Shown here: positions 17,506-26,750 of the stretch, in pieces
Layout: each line of letters opens with the position of its first letter
Position numbering within the stretch: position 1 is the first letter of the stretch
Source: Sediminibacterium ginsengisoli
Lineage (GTDB): Bacteria > Bacteroidota > Bacteroidia > Chitinophagales > Chitinophagaceae
Assembly (NCBI RefSeq): GCF_900167075.1
Contig: NZ_FUWH01000013.1
Span: forward strand, 25,949 to 89,948
DNA length: 64,000 bases
Direction of reading: 5' to 3'
Notes under the pieces: generated by a model
Told to the model about the DNA's origin: nothing
What the model saw: the letters and a program-made list of their open reading frames with translations, nothing else
Databases searched by the model: none
Program-made: the position numbers and the translations under genes

Positions 17506-20500
17506 ATGAGCAAAACAACTGTACTTCTCATCCTGCTTCTGATAACGGCAGCAACCCGTGCCCAGGATTCTGTACGGCACAGGATCATTTTTATAGGCGA
17601 TGCAGGCGAACCCGACAAAGAACAGCAGGATGTACTCAGCGGTGCTGCCAGGCATGCAATACCGGGAAAGACAACCGTGATGTTTCTTGGCGACAATATT
17701 TACCCCACGGGTATGCCGCTGCAAAATGGCCCTGCTCTGGATGCGGCAAAAGATATTCTGCGGAAACAATTCATGCCTATGCGCGCCAAAGGAGCTCCGG
17801 TTTATTTTATCCCCGGAAATCATGACTGGGATCGCATGGGAAGCAAAGGCCTTGCAAAGATCCGGCGTCAATGGCAATTCCTGGAAGAACAGCAGGATTC
17901 GCTGCTGAAACTTGTGCCTGCAAATGGTTGTCCCGATCCGGTTGAGATCCCGGCAGGCGACAGCACAGTGATCATTGCATTCGATTCGGAATGGTGGTTA
18001 TTCCAGCACAGCAAAACCAACACCGAAGCGGATTGCAGCTGCAACAGCAAGGAAGAAGTAGTGGCACGGATGGAAGAGCTGCTCTACAGGAATCGTTATA
18101 AAACGATATTGCTTGCTTCGCATCATCCCTTTCAGAGTTACGGGCATCATGGCGGTTATTATTCCTGGAAGGATCATCTTTTCCCGCTTACGGCCATCAA
18201 CAAAAATTTACTCCTTCCGCTCCCCGTTGCGGGTTCGCTGTACCCCTTACTGCGCAAAACATTTACCTCCCCCGAAGACATGTCGCACCCCGCTTACAAA
18301 GAAATGATCCGGAAGATCGACGGTGTTTTCGCGGGTTTTCCCAACCTGGTACACGTGGCTGGGCATGAGCATGGGTTACAGTTTATTAAAAGCAACCAAT
18401 TACAGATCGTAAGCGGTGCAGGATCCAAGGAAGCCTATGTGAAAAAAGGAGCCGATGCACTTTTCGCCGAAACGGTTCCTGGCTTTGTAACAGTAGATGT
18501 TCTTCCGGGAAACCGTTTACATATCACTTACTATACTTACAAAGACGGTAAACAGGAAAGCGCTTTTAACTATGAAGTTCCTTACACCAGCGTGAAACAG
18601 CAGGAGGAACTGGCATACAGGGAAGTACCGGGCGACAGCATCGTGATCAGGCCAAATCCGGCATTCGACAGTGTCAGCCATCTGCATCGTTATATTTTTG
18701 GTGAGAACTATCGCAAGGAATATGCTGCAGCAACAAAAGTACCCGTGATCAGGCTATCAGCAGTGCATGGCGGGTTAACACCTACCCAGCGGGGCGGCGG
18801 TCACCAGTCGCGCTCTTTAAGGCTGGAAGACAGCAAAGGCCGCGAATGGGTTTTAAGAAGCGTGCAGAAGTACCCGGACGTATTGTTACCGGAAGCTTTG
18901 CGCGAAACATTTGCCAAAGACCTGCTGAGTGATAATATGTCGTCGCAACATCCTTTCGGAGCGCTGATCGTTCCTCCTATTGCCAATGCTGTAAAAGTAC
19001 CGCATACCAACCCGGTGATCGGCTGGGTGGCGCCGGATAAAAACCTTGGTATGTATGCAAAGGATTTTGCCAATACGCTGAACCTCCTCGAAGAACGTGA
19101 GCCCGCGGGCAAATCGGACAATACAGGTAAAATGCTCCGCCAGCTATCCGAAGACAATGACAACAGCATCGATGCCCGGCAATACATGCGCGCTGTAATG
19201 CTGGACCTGCTGATCGGCGACTGGGACAGGCACCCCGATCAATGGCGCTGGCATACACAGAAAAAAGACAAAGGCAAGAATTACATTGCCGTGCCACGCG
19301 ACCGCGACCAGGTTTTCTTTATCACAGATGGCGTGATCCCTAAATTCGCATCACGTCCCTGGTTGCTGCCTTATCTGCAGGGCTATGACAGCAGTATCAA
19401 AAATGTCAACAATTATCTATGGGAAAGCCGTGTTGTCAATAACCGCGTGCTCACTACACTCCCGCATGAAGTATGGCAGGAAACAGCATCTGAATTTGTG
19501 CAGGCGGTAACAGATTCTGTTATCCATACTGCGATCGCAAGATTACCGGAGCCGGCTTATTCCATGCGGAAAGACCTGCTCACCAGCCAGATGCAGAAAC
19601 GGCGGAACAGCCTGCCGCAGCAAATGGAAACCTATTACCGTTTCCTGAACCGGATCGCAGACGTACAGGCAAGTGACAAGAATGAACTGATCGAAATAAA
19701 AGATGCACCCGGAAATACTTTATCCGTTTACATCAGAAAGAAAACGAAAGAAGGAAATATCAGGGATACCCTTTTCAGCAAAACATTCCACCCGGCTGTC
19801 ACCAGGGAGATCAGACTGTATGCAGGCAAAGGGAATGACAGCATTGTCCTCAGCAATCACCACTCGGAGATTAAGCTTCGCCTGATCGGCGGCGAAGGTG
19901 ATAAACGTTATCATATTGAAGCTGCCAGGCAAAAAGTATTGTTGTATGAAAGAACAGATAACGCTATTTATACCGGCGATACAAACAGGCTGCGCAGGCA
20001 TTTGGCAAACGACAGCCTGAACACCGCATTTGTTCCGACTGATCTGTATCACAAAACAATGCCCTTGCTGAATGTAGGCTATAACTATGACGACGGGATC
20101 ATGTTTGGGCTGATGATACGGCATCTCCATAAAGGATTCCGGAAACTGCCCTATGCCAGCATGCACCAGTTCTCATTCCTCCATTCCTTTCTAACCACAG
20201 CCTTCAGCTTCAAATACAGGGCAGAATGGCTGAATGTATTAGGCAAAGGGGATCTGCTGCTCAATGCAAATGTGCTGGCGCCCGACAATACCCAGAACTT
20301 TTTTGGACGGGGCAATGAAACGGTATATAACAAAACCGGCGATTTCAAAAATCATTACCGCACACGTTTCGAATTGTTCCAGCTGCGGTCTGCGGTAAGA
20401 TGGAAGAACGGTCATGCATCGTTCCAGATCGGACCTGCATTTGAAGTGTATGCTTTCAACGCAGATAAAAATGAAGGCAGGTTTATCTACAACAGTGCGG

Positions 20501-21105
20501 AACTGCATTCCTACGACAGTGCCACCATCGACAAGACAAAGCTTTTCGGAGGCGTACACGCAGCTTATATACTGGATAACCGCAATAACAAACTGCTTCC
20601 CGAATGGGGCAGTTATGTGAATATACAGCTGCAGAGCGGCATTGGTATGAATGGTTATTCGAGAAGTTATGTACAGTTATTACCGGAAGTTGCCTTTTAC
20701 AAGAGCATAGGCAATGGGCGGCAGCTCGTGATCGCCAACAGGCTCGGAGGTGGTATCACCATCGGTGAAAGCACTTTTTACCAGTCTGCGTTCCTGGGCG
20801 GGCATGAGAACCTTTTAGGATATCGCCAGTACAGATTTGCCGGGCAGCATATGCTTTATAACAACCTGGAAGCAAGGATCAGACTGGCAAATATCAACGG
20901 ATATATATTGCCAGGCCAGATAGGGCTGGTAGGCTTTTACGATATCGGGAAAGTCTGGGAACGAAACCATAACAGCAGTACCTGGCACCAGGGAACAGGC
21001 GGTGGAATATATTTTGCGCCGGCATTAATGACTGTTGTTAAATTTGTGGTAGGAAAATCCTCCGAGGGCTGGTATCCATATCTCACGCTGGGCATGCGGT
21101 TCTGA
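17506..21105 (+). CDS. Metallophosphoesterase / kinase-like / Omp85-barrel fusion protein
   Basis: This 1199-residue exported protein has three parts. Residues about 1-19 are a signal peptide. Residues about 22-300 form a calcineurin-like phosphoesterase: F-I-G-D-A-G, F-L-G-D-N-I-Y, G-N-H-D-W near 104, A-S-H-H-P-F-Q-S and A-G-H-E-H-G. Residues about 430-720 resemble atypical kinases: L-I-G-D-W-D-R-H-P-D-Q-W (Asp574, His576) followed by V-P-R-D-R-D-Q-V-F-F (Asp601). This arrangement is reminiscent of the catalytic and metal loops of HipA/FAM20-type kinases. Residues about 780-1199 are a BamA/TamA-like surface-antigen barrel ending in Phe (L-T-L-G-M-R-F). The enzyme parts would sit in the periplasm, anchored by the barrel. 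The kinase reading is mine from motifs alone. Neighbour genes point to phosphate metabolism. Confidence 0.85.
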   Translation: MSKTTVLLILLLITAATRAQDSVRHRIIFIGDAGEPDKEQQDVLSGAARHAIPGKTTVMFLGDNIYPTGMPLQNGPALDAAKDILRKQFMPMRAKGAPVYFIPGNHDWDRMGSKGLAKIRRQWQFLEEQQDSLLKLVPANGCPDPVEIPAGDSTVIIAFDSEWWLFQHSKTNTEADCSCNSKEEVVARMEELLYRNRYKTILLASHHPFQSYGHHGGYYSWKDHLFPLTAINKNLLLPLPVAGSLYPLLRKTFTSPEDMSHPAYKEMIRKIDGVFAGFPNLVHVAGHEHGLQFIKSNQLQIVSGAGSKEAYVKKGADALFAETVPGFVTVDVLPGNRLHITYYTYKDGKQESAFNYEVPYTSVKQQEELAYREVPGDSIVIRPNPAFDSVSHLHRYIFGENYRKEYAAATKVPVIRLSAVHGGLTPTQRGGGHQSRSLRLEDSKGREWVLRSVQKYPDVLLPEALRETFAKDLLSDNMSSQHPFGALIVPPIANAVKVPHTNPVIGWVAPDKNLGMYAKDFANTLNLLEEREPAGKSDNTGKMLRQLSEDNDNSIDARQYMRAVMLDLLIGDWDRHPDQWRWHTQKKDKGKNYIAVPRDRDQVFFITDGVIPKFASRPWLLPYLQGYDSSIKNVNNYLWESRVVNNRVLTTLPHEVWQETASEFVQAVTDSVIHTAIARLPEPAYSMRKDLLTSQMQKRRNSLPQQMETYYRFLNRIADVQASDKNELIEIKDAPGNTLSVYIRKKTKEGNIRDTLFSKTFHPAVTREIRLYAGKGNDSIVLSNHHSEIKLRLIGGEGDKRYHIEAARQKVLLYERTDNAIYTGDTNRLRRHLANDSLNTAFVPTDLYHKTMPLLNVGYNYDDGIMFGLMIRHLHKGFRKLPYASMHQFSFLHSFLTTAFSFKYRAEWLNVLGKGDLLLNANVLAPDNTQNFFGRGNETVYNKTGDFKNHYRTRFELFQLRSAVRWKNGHASFQIGPAFEVYAFNADKNEGRFIYNSAELHSYDSATIDKTKLFGGVHAAYILDNRNNKLLPEWGSYVNIQLQSGIGMNGYSRSYVQLLPEVAFYKSIGNGRQLVIANRLGGGITIGESTFYQSAFLGGHENLLGYRQYRFAGQHMLYNNLEARIRLANINGYILPGQIGLVGFYDIGKVWERNHNSSTWHQGTGGGIYFAPALMTVVKFVVGKSSEGWYPYLTLGMRF

Positions 21106-21127
21106 CGGGTAACTATAAACTTCTTAG

Positions 21128-23479
21128 ATGAGAACAACTTTACTGGATATAAGGGATGCAGGGGCTGTGGTGCCGGAAATGGTTGATTCAGTGATCTCGT
21201 TTGATCGTTTCACCAGCTTTCTTGAAAAAAAGATCGCCGGCGAGACCAGCCTGAAAAAAGAATTTTACGAATCGGTGCTGAAGCAATTCAAAGCAGCTAA
21301 AATTCCGCAAGGCAGTTTTACCCCGGAACAGGCACCATTATACAAAGACCTGCTCGAACTCGTTTTCGCCACACTTACGCCTGCGCTTACAGATCACCAG
21401 CAATCTTTATGGGCACTGGCTATGGCAGCTGCACCGGTTATCTTTTACGCAACTGATGCACTGGGTGAATTAATGACCGACGAAACAACCGGTAAGATCA
21501 AATGTAATATCGTGAACGCCGGCAGCAGTGAGGAAGTGCAAAAGGAAAAAGGAAATTTTGTTTATTCACTCATATTCGACAGCTTTTACTCTTTCAATCC
21601 TTTTCATACCAAAGAGGAAATGATACAGGCTTTCCCCAACCCGCAAACCGGTCTTGTGAAATACTACCGGGTGAATGTAGAAAGCAGCTTTATCAAAGTA
21701 TTGGCGAAAGGGCCGGTACCGGAACTGAAACCTTCCGATCTGCATGAAGAAGGCGAAGAAGCGGTCAATATGGAAACCCTCCGCAGCAAGCTACCCTTAT
21801 CGCTTTTCCGCTTTGAAGGTTTCGCGGTGCTGACGCTGACCGATGTTACTTCCAACTATGCGGTTGAACATATCAAGAACATCATCATCAACCGCGCCGC
21901 GGCAGAAATGGACCGTTGCTTTTCAGATGTGATCCATTCACTGAAAACACTGGTAGAAAACCCGCAGGTAGAATTCGGGCTTATGCCTGTATTGCGTGTG
22001 AACGACAAATTAGTATTCGACGGATCCCTGTGCAGCAACAGCATACTGGTAAGTAATGCCGAAAGCGGTATGGGCGGACAGGCTTATATCCAGCTGCTGG
22101 AACAATACCTGCAGAATCCAAGATCCTATTTTGTACGTTCTGTAGCCTCTTCCATCAGAGACGAAAAGAAAGAACATCTCCAGATCCTGAAACAGCAGGG
22201 TATAGAAGCTTATGCCTTATTGCCTGTTTATTATAACAGCAGGATAGCCGGTGTGCTAGAAATATACTCGCGTGAGAAAGAAAGTATTTCAGAGAATACA
22301 CTCGAGAAATTAAAAACCGCCGTTCCATTACTTGCACAGCTGATGCAGCAGTCAATCGATGAATTCAACTCAGGTATCAATAGCATCATCCGTGATAAAT
22401 TCACTGCCATGCAACCTGCCGTACAGTGGAAATTCAATGAAGTGGCCTGGCATTACCTGCAGGGCATCCAGAGCGGTAAAAAAACGCCGGAGCTGGAACC
22501 TGTTTATTTTAAGAATGTCTACCCGATTTATGGAGCCATCGATATCCGTAATTCCACCATTGAAAGGAACAAGGCTTTACGCGCCGATTTCATAAATCAT
22601 TTTGAACTGCTGATACATGTGCTGGAAAGGCTCAATGATACGCTGAAGCTGAATATGATAGACCAGCTCATTTTCAAATGCAAACGCTGGCTTAATATTG
22701 TGATCGATGTGCTGGCTGAGATCGATGAACAGAAAATTGAAGAATTCCTGCAGCATGATGTGGTTCCCCTCCTGCTGCATTTTAAAGATACCAACCCCGA
22801 TATCAGTCCGTTGATCACCCCCTATTTCGATGCGGTGGACGAAGAACGTGGTATTGCCCATATCAACAGGCGCCAGCTGGAAACATCCATGCAAACGATC
22901 AATTTCGCTATCAGCAATTATCTCGACCTGTTCAAAGATGAACTGCAGCAGACGTATCCCTGCTATTATGAAAAATTCAGGACCGATGGTATCGAGTACG
23001 ATATTTATATCGGTCAATCCATTGCACCGGCCAAAGCCTTCAACTACGCTTATCTTAAAAATATCAGGCTCTGGCAACTCACCTCCATGGCGGCCATTGC
23101 AAAAATGACGCGCTCACTGGTAGACCAGATCCCTAAACCGCTGCAGACCACACAACTGATATTTATCCACGCGAACACCATCGACATCAGCTTCCGCAAT
23201 GATGAAAAAAGATTTGATGTGGAAGGCACTTACAATATCCGTTACCAGGTGATCAAAAAAAGGATCGATAAAGTGCATGTAAAATCATCCGGTGAAAGAC
23301 TTACACAACCTGACAAGATCGCCCTTGTTTACTTCAACCGGAAAGAAGCAAAAGAGTATATCGAGTACATCCATTATCTCCAGGAAAAAGGCATTCTCGA
23401 ACAGGAAATAGAGGAACTGGAGCTGGAAGAACTGCAAGGCGTGAGCGGACTTAAAGCCATCAGGGTTGGGGTAAAATAA
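21128..23479 (+). CDS. GAF-domain protein with degenerate cyclase-like motif
   Basis: This 783-residue protein appears soluble and cytosolic. Residues about 260-420 fit a GAF sensor domain, with Y-A-L-L-P-V-Y-Y-N-S-R-I-A-G-V-L-E-I-Y-S near 365-380. Residues 468-481 read Y-G-A-I-D-I-R-N-S-T-I-E-R-N; the D-I-R-x-S-T core (Asp472 to Thr477) resembles the first metal-binding strand of class III nucleotide cyclases. A long helical segment follows in place of the usual second metal site. The C-terminal region (about 690-770) is alpha/beta and acidic at its end. Cyclase activity is therefore doubtful, but a nucleotide-binding or regulatory role is possible. It is the last gene of the ppk1 run, 22 nt after the phosphoesterase fusion. 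Its stop lies 2 nt from the convergent kef gene. Confidence 0.7.
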   Translation: MRTTLLDIRDAGAVVPEMVDSVISFDRFTSFLEKKIAGETSLKKEFYESVLKQFKAAKIPQGSFTPEQAPLYKDLLELVFATLTPALTDHQQSLWALAMAAAPVIFYATDALGELMTDETTGKIKCNIVNAGSSEEVQKEKGNFVYSLIFDSFYSFNPFHTKEEMIQAFPNPQTGLVKYYRVNVESSFIKVLAKGPVPELKPSDLHEEGEEAVNMETLRSKLPLSLFRFEGFAVLTLTDVTSNYAVEHIKNIIINRAAAEMDRCFSDVIHSLKTLVENPQVEFGLMPVLRVNDKLVFDGSLCSNSILVSNAESGMGGQAYIQLLEQYLQNPRSYFVRSVASSIRDEKKEHLQILKQQGIEAYALLPVYYNSRIAGVLEIYSREKESISENTLEKLKTAVPLLAQLMQQSIDEFNSGINSIIRDKFTAMQPAVQWKFNEVAWHYLQGIQSGKKTPELEPVYFKNVYPIYGAIDIRNSTIERNKALRADFINHFELLIHVLERLNDTLKLNMIDQLIFKCKRWLNIVIDVLAEIDEQKIEEFLQHDVVPLLLHFKDTNPDISPLITPYFDAVDEERGIAHINRRQLETSMQTINFAISNYLDLFKDELQQTYPCYYEKFRTDGIEYDIYIGQSIAPAKAFNYAYLKNIRLWQLTSMAAIAKMTRSLVDQIPKPLQTTQLIFIHANTIDISFRNDEKRFDVEGTYNIRYQVIKKRIDKVHVKSSGERLTQPDKIALVYFNRKEAKEYIEYIHYLQEKGILEQEIEELELEELQGVSGLKAIRVGVK

Positions 23480-23481
23480 GA

Positions 23482-25332
23482 TCAGCGCCCCTCCCAGCCT
23501 CCGGATTTCTGATGCACCATTGCATGATCTGCCTGCAGTATCGCTTCGAGTTCTTCAGTATTTTTACGCACCGCATTTACATATTCTTCGTCATTTCGTA
23601 TGGATGATAAATGCCTCAGCGTTTTTTCATCCTGTACAAAAAAGGTTTTGGCAGACCTCGTCGTTTCATGTGCCCTGTAACCAAGCATACGCATTGCATC
23701 GATCCCGACCCTGATGCTGGTATCGAGTGTTTCGCGGTAAATGTGCAGCATACCCGCATTCATGAGGTCGTAGGCGTCCTGCCGGTTGCTTGCCCGCACC
23801 AGCATACGCAGGTTGGGAAAATGCTTTTTAATGGTCTCGATCATTTCCTTTCTTTTCTCCTCATCATTGATGGCTATAATGATCAGCTTTGCTTTCCTTG
23901 CACCTGCGATCTCGAGCAGGTCCCGGCGGCTGGCATCGCCGTAATACACCTTAAAACCCATACGACGTAAAGTATCTACATTATCGCTGTCAACATCCAA
24001 TACTGTTGTGCCAACCTGGTGGGCTCGGAGAAAACGGCCTACGGTATTCCCGAAATTGCCATAGCCAGCAATAATCACCGGGTTTTCTTCCGATTGAACA
24101 TCGGGTTCTCTTTCATCCTGCGGGAGTTCACTTTCAGAACAGATCCGCGGCAGGATCAGTTTTTCATTCAGCAGCATTGCCAGCGGTGTCAATGCCATAC
24201 TGATCGCTACCACTGCAACCATTGTATCTGTAAGCTCTTTGGATAAAATTCCTTCCTGCGACGAAAAACTCAGCAACACAAACGCAAACTCTCCTATCTG
24301 TAACAATCCAAAGCTGAATATGGCGTTCTGGCCTTTGGTCATACGGAATACTTTACCGGTAAAGAACAGTACCAGCATTTTCACCAGCATTACACCCAGT
24401 ACCAGGCCGAAGATCAGCAACGGCCTTGTATAGATCAGGTTAAAATCGATGGAAGCGCCTACTGCAATAAAGAACAACCCGAGCAATAATCCTTTGAACG
24501 GATCGATATCGCTTTCCAGTTCATGCCGGTACTCACTGTTGGCAAGCATTACGCCTGCAAGGAAAGCGCCCAGGGCAGGGCTCAATCCAACGGAAGTCAT
24601 CAGCACAGCCGTTCCTACCACCAGCAACAAAGCAGCCGCGGTAAACATTTCCCGTAATGCCATCCGGGCAATAAAACGGAAGAAAGGGCGCACCAGGTAA
24701 CGGCCGATCACCACTACCGCCAGTACAGACCCGAATACGAAAAGTGTTTGTGCCCAGGCCGGGAAATGTGCAGTAAAACTGCTGCCATGTGCAGCCGTAT
24801 TCGCTTCTTTTTCATTAAGCGATAAAAGCGGGAACAATGCCAGCATCGGGATCACAGCTATATCCTGGAACAGCAGAACTGCAAAAGAACTTTCCCCTGC
24901 TGCGGATTTCATCAGTCCTTTTTCATTCAGAGATTGCAAGACAATTGCCGTTGACGACATGGAAACGATCATCCCCAATGCAACAGCTTGTTTCCAGTGA
25001 ATATCCAGCAGCAATGCTATTGCAGTGACAACAACTCCCGTGATCCCAACCTGCAGTCCGCCCATTCCGGCAATGGTCTTCCGCATACGCCATAAACGCG
25101 AGGGCTCCAGTTCCAGCCCTATCACGAACAATAACATCACAACACCGAACTCGGCAAAATGCATCAGGTCCTGCCCTTCGCTACCGATAAAACGGAAACA
25201 GGCCGGACCAATCAGTACACCTGCAATGAGATAACCAAGAACGGTACCCAGACCTGTTTTCTTGGCAAGCGGCACCAGGATCACGGCTGCCGCCAGGTAG
25301 ATCATGGCCTGGAAAATAAATGAATCCTGCAT
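23482..25332 (-). CDS. KefB/KefC-type cation:proton antiporter
   Basis: This 616-residue protein has a CPA2 antiporter domain (residues about 1-385) with a dozen membrane segments. It shows G-L-E-L-E-P-S-R-L-W, G-M-I-V-S-M-S-S-T-A-I-V-L-Q and L-F-Q-D-I-A-V-I-P-M-L, all typical of Kef proteins. A TrkA-N Rossmann domain follows from about residue 400 with P-V-I-I-A-G-Y-G-N-F-G and an acidic nucleotide-binding Asp (V-L-D-V-D-S-D). Kef systems export potassium in exchange for protons during electrophile stress, gated by glutathione adducts or nucleotides. A Kef oxidoreductase subunit is encoded 9 nt upstream, which supports the call. Bacteroidota often lack glutathione, so the gating ligand may differ. 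Confidence 0.9.
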   Translation of the reverse strand: MQDSFIFQAMIYLAAAVILVPLAKKTGLGTVLGYLIAGVLIGPACFRFIGSEGQDLMHFAEFGVVMLLFVIGLELEPSRLWRMRKTIAGMGGLQVGITGVVVTAIALLLDIHWKQAVALGMIVSMSSTAIVLQSLNEKGLMKSAAGESSFAVLLFQDIAVIPMLALFPLLSLNEKEANTAAHGSSFTAHFPAWAQTLFVFGSVLAVVVIGRYLVRPFFRFIARMALREMFTAAALLLVVGTAVLMTSVGLSPALGAFLAGVMLANSEYRHELESDIDPFKGLLLGLFFIAVGASIDFNLIYTRPLLIFGLVLGVMLVKMLVLFFTGKVFRMTKGQNAIFSFGLLQIGEFAFVLLSFSSQEGILSKELTDTMVAVVAISMALTPLAMLLNEKLILPRICSESELPQDEREPDVQSEENPVIIAGYGNFGNTVGRFLRAHQVGTTVLDVDSDNVDTLRRMGFKVYYGDASRRDLLEIAGARKAKLIIIAINDEEKRKEMIETIKKHFPNLRMLVRASNRQDAYDLMNAGMLHIYRETLDTSIRVGIDAMRMLGYRAHETTRSAKTFFVQDEKTLRHLSSIRNDEEYVNAVRKNTEELEAILQADHAMVHQKSGGWEGR

Positions 25333-25341
25333 CGGGTTAAA

Positions 25342-25935
25342 TTATGGAGTGGATAATAGCTGGTTCAGGTATTCAACGGTATGACATTGTTTACCTGTAA
25401 AACGATCAGCAACAAAACCGGCTATCAGTTTTGCATATACATCAGCTTCTGCATCAATTTCCTGCTGCGTTTTACGATGCGCACCAAACACCACGAAGGG
25501 CGACAGGTATTCCATCCTGCAGAGGTGTGCCGTACGCTGAAATGGTAACAGAAATTGTTTTAAAGGAAAACCATGCATGCCGTTCTCATCATATGCGTCT
25601 GCTGTATTGCCGCACGAAATGGCGCTGATGAGCTTCTTACCCTGCAATGCATAACCGGAAGGGCCATAAGCCCAGTTATATTCCAGCACTAGGTCCTGCC
25701 ATTGTTTAATAATAGCAGGGCCGCTGTACCAGTAAAAAGGATGCTGCAATATGATCACATCGTGCTGCAGCAGTAATTCCTTTTCCCTTCTTATATCGAT
25801 GTACAGGTCGGGGTATTGTTCGTAAAGGTCGTTGAAAGTAACGCCCTCCAGGTTACGGCAGGCTTTAACAAGGGCTTTCTGAACCCTCGACCTGCTGAAA
25901 GCAGGATGTGCAAATTGTATCAGTACACTGGCCAT
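25342..25935 (-). CDS. NAD(P)H quinone oxidoreductase, KefF/KefG-like
   Basis: This 197-residue flavodoxin-fold protein begins V-L-I-Q-F-A-H-P-A-F-S-R-S-R and contains L-Q-H-P-F-Y-W-Y-S-G-P-A-I-I-K-Q-W-Q-D, the flavin/quinone-binding motifs of the NQO1/KefG family. It binds FMN or FAD and reduces quinones. As the ancillary subunit of Kef antiporters it activates transport on the cytosolic face. Its stop is 9 nt before the kef start, so the two are one operon, possibly led by the orphan gene 47 nt upstream. Confidence 0.88.
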   Translation of the reverse strand: MASVLIQFAHPAFSRSRVQKALVKACRNLEGVTFNDLYEQYPDLYIDIRREKELLLQHDVIILQHPFYWYSGPAIIKQWQDLVLEYNWAYGPSGYALQGKKLISAISCGNTADAYDENGMHGFPLKQFLLPFQRTAHLCRMEYLSPFVVFGAHRKTQQEIDAEADVYAKLIAGFVADRFTGKQCHTVEYLNQLLSTP

Positions 25936-25982
25936 ATTCAGTTACCGAAGATATTACATTGGCCAGAAAGTACAATACAGCC

Positions 25983-26567
25983 TCAGGCCCGTACGGGAGC
26001 ACAGGGCTGATCGGTCTGGAGAAGCCCCGCAGCCAGTTTATTCCATTGCCAGGCAGCCGCCTTCTCAAATGGCAGGGCATCACCCGAAGGCGGCATATTG
26101 ATGCGGACGGTTACGGCATTGCCTGTTCTGCGGATCTGAAGTATACCATTGCCAGGAGCGGGAGGAATAAAAGCCACTGTATTTTTTTCTATATCCGGCC
26201 CGGCGGAAGTATGTAACCGGATATAATAGCCTTCATCTGCTGCTGCCGACTGGAGAACTCCGGCAGCTTCAATCAGAAACCAGTAATAACCACTGCCTTT
26301 GAACCCATGTTCACCTGCTATGTCCATGCGCAGGTAATCGCCTTTCCTGGGCAGCCGCATAACGCGTTCCCCCCTGTTGTTACACAACGTAAAAATGGAT
26401 TCGGCCTCCTTCATGTAGCGCGACCATTCATGAACTGTATTAAAACGGTTAAATACAATACGGTATAATTCGCGGGCTGCTCCTGCTTCCGGGCAAGTTC
26501 TCGTAATCACAGCATTTGTCTGGCTATCCCCGGTATCGGGTGGCGGCAGAATGGTAAGCGATCTCAT
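25983..26567 (-). CDS. Hypothetical protein upstream of the kef pair
   Basis: I do not recognise this 194-residue protein. It has no signal peptide or membrane segment. The middle section reads R-E-L-Y-R-I-V-F-N-R-F-N-T-V-H-E-W and D-Y-L-R-M-D-I-A-G-E-H-G-F-K-G-S-G-Y-Y-W-F-L-I-E, suggesting a compact beta-rich fold. Phe, Trp and Tyr are frequent. It ends 47 nt before the Kef oxidoreductase gene on the same strand and could lead that operon. The frame is open over its full length and no overlapping frame looks more gene-like. Confidence 0.6.
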   Translation of the reverse strand: MRSLTILPPPDTGDSQTNAVITRTCPEAGAARELYRIVFNRFNTVHEWSRYMKEAESIFTLCNNRGERVMRLPRKGDYLRMDIAGEHGFKGSGYYWFLIEAAGVLQSAAADEGYYIRLHTSAGPDIEKNTVAFIPPAPGNGILQIRRTGNAVTVRINMPPSGDALPFEKAAAWQWNKLAAGLLQTDQPCAPVRA

Positions 26568-26750
26568 GCCGGCTCAATGTAAAATTATATGCCAGCCGCC
26601 CCTGACAATCTCCTCAGAGCTTACGATTTATTGTATACATATCCCCGCAATCCATGTAGAATTAATTACGCAACCTGTTGCTGACAATATGCGTGCACCT
26701 CTTCTGCAATGATGGCATGGCTTTGATAACAGAGTACAAAAAACACAACT

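Noticed and set aside
17035-17877. 280-codon minus-strand frame across the lipoprotein/phosphoesterase junction
   Set aside because: It spans two well-supported plus-strand genes and has no domain features.
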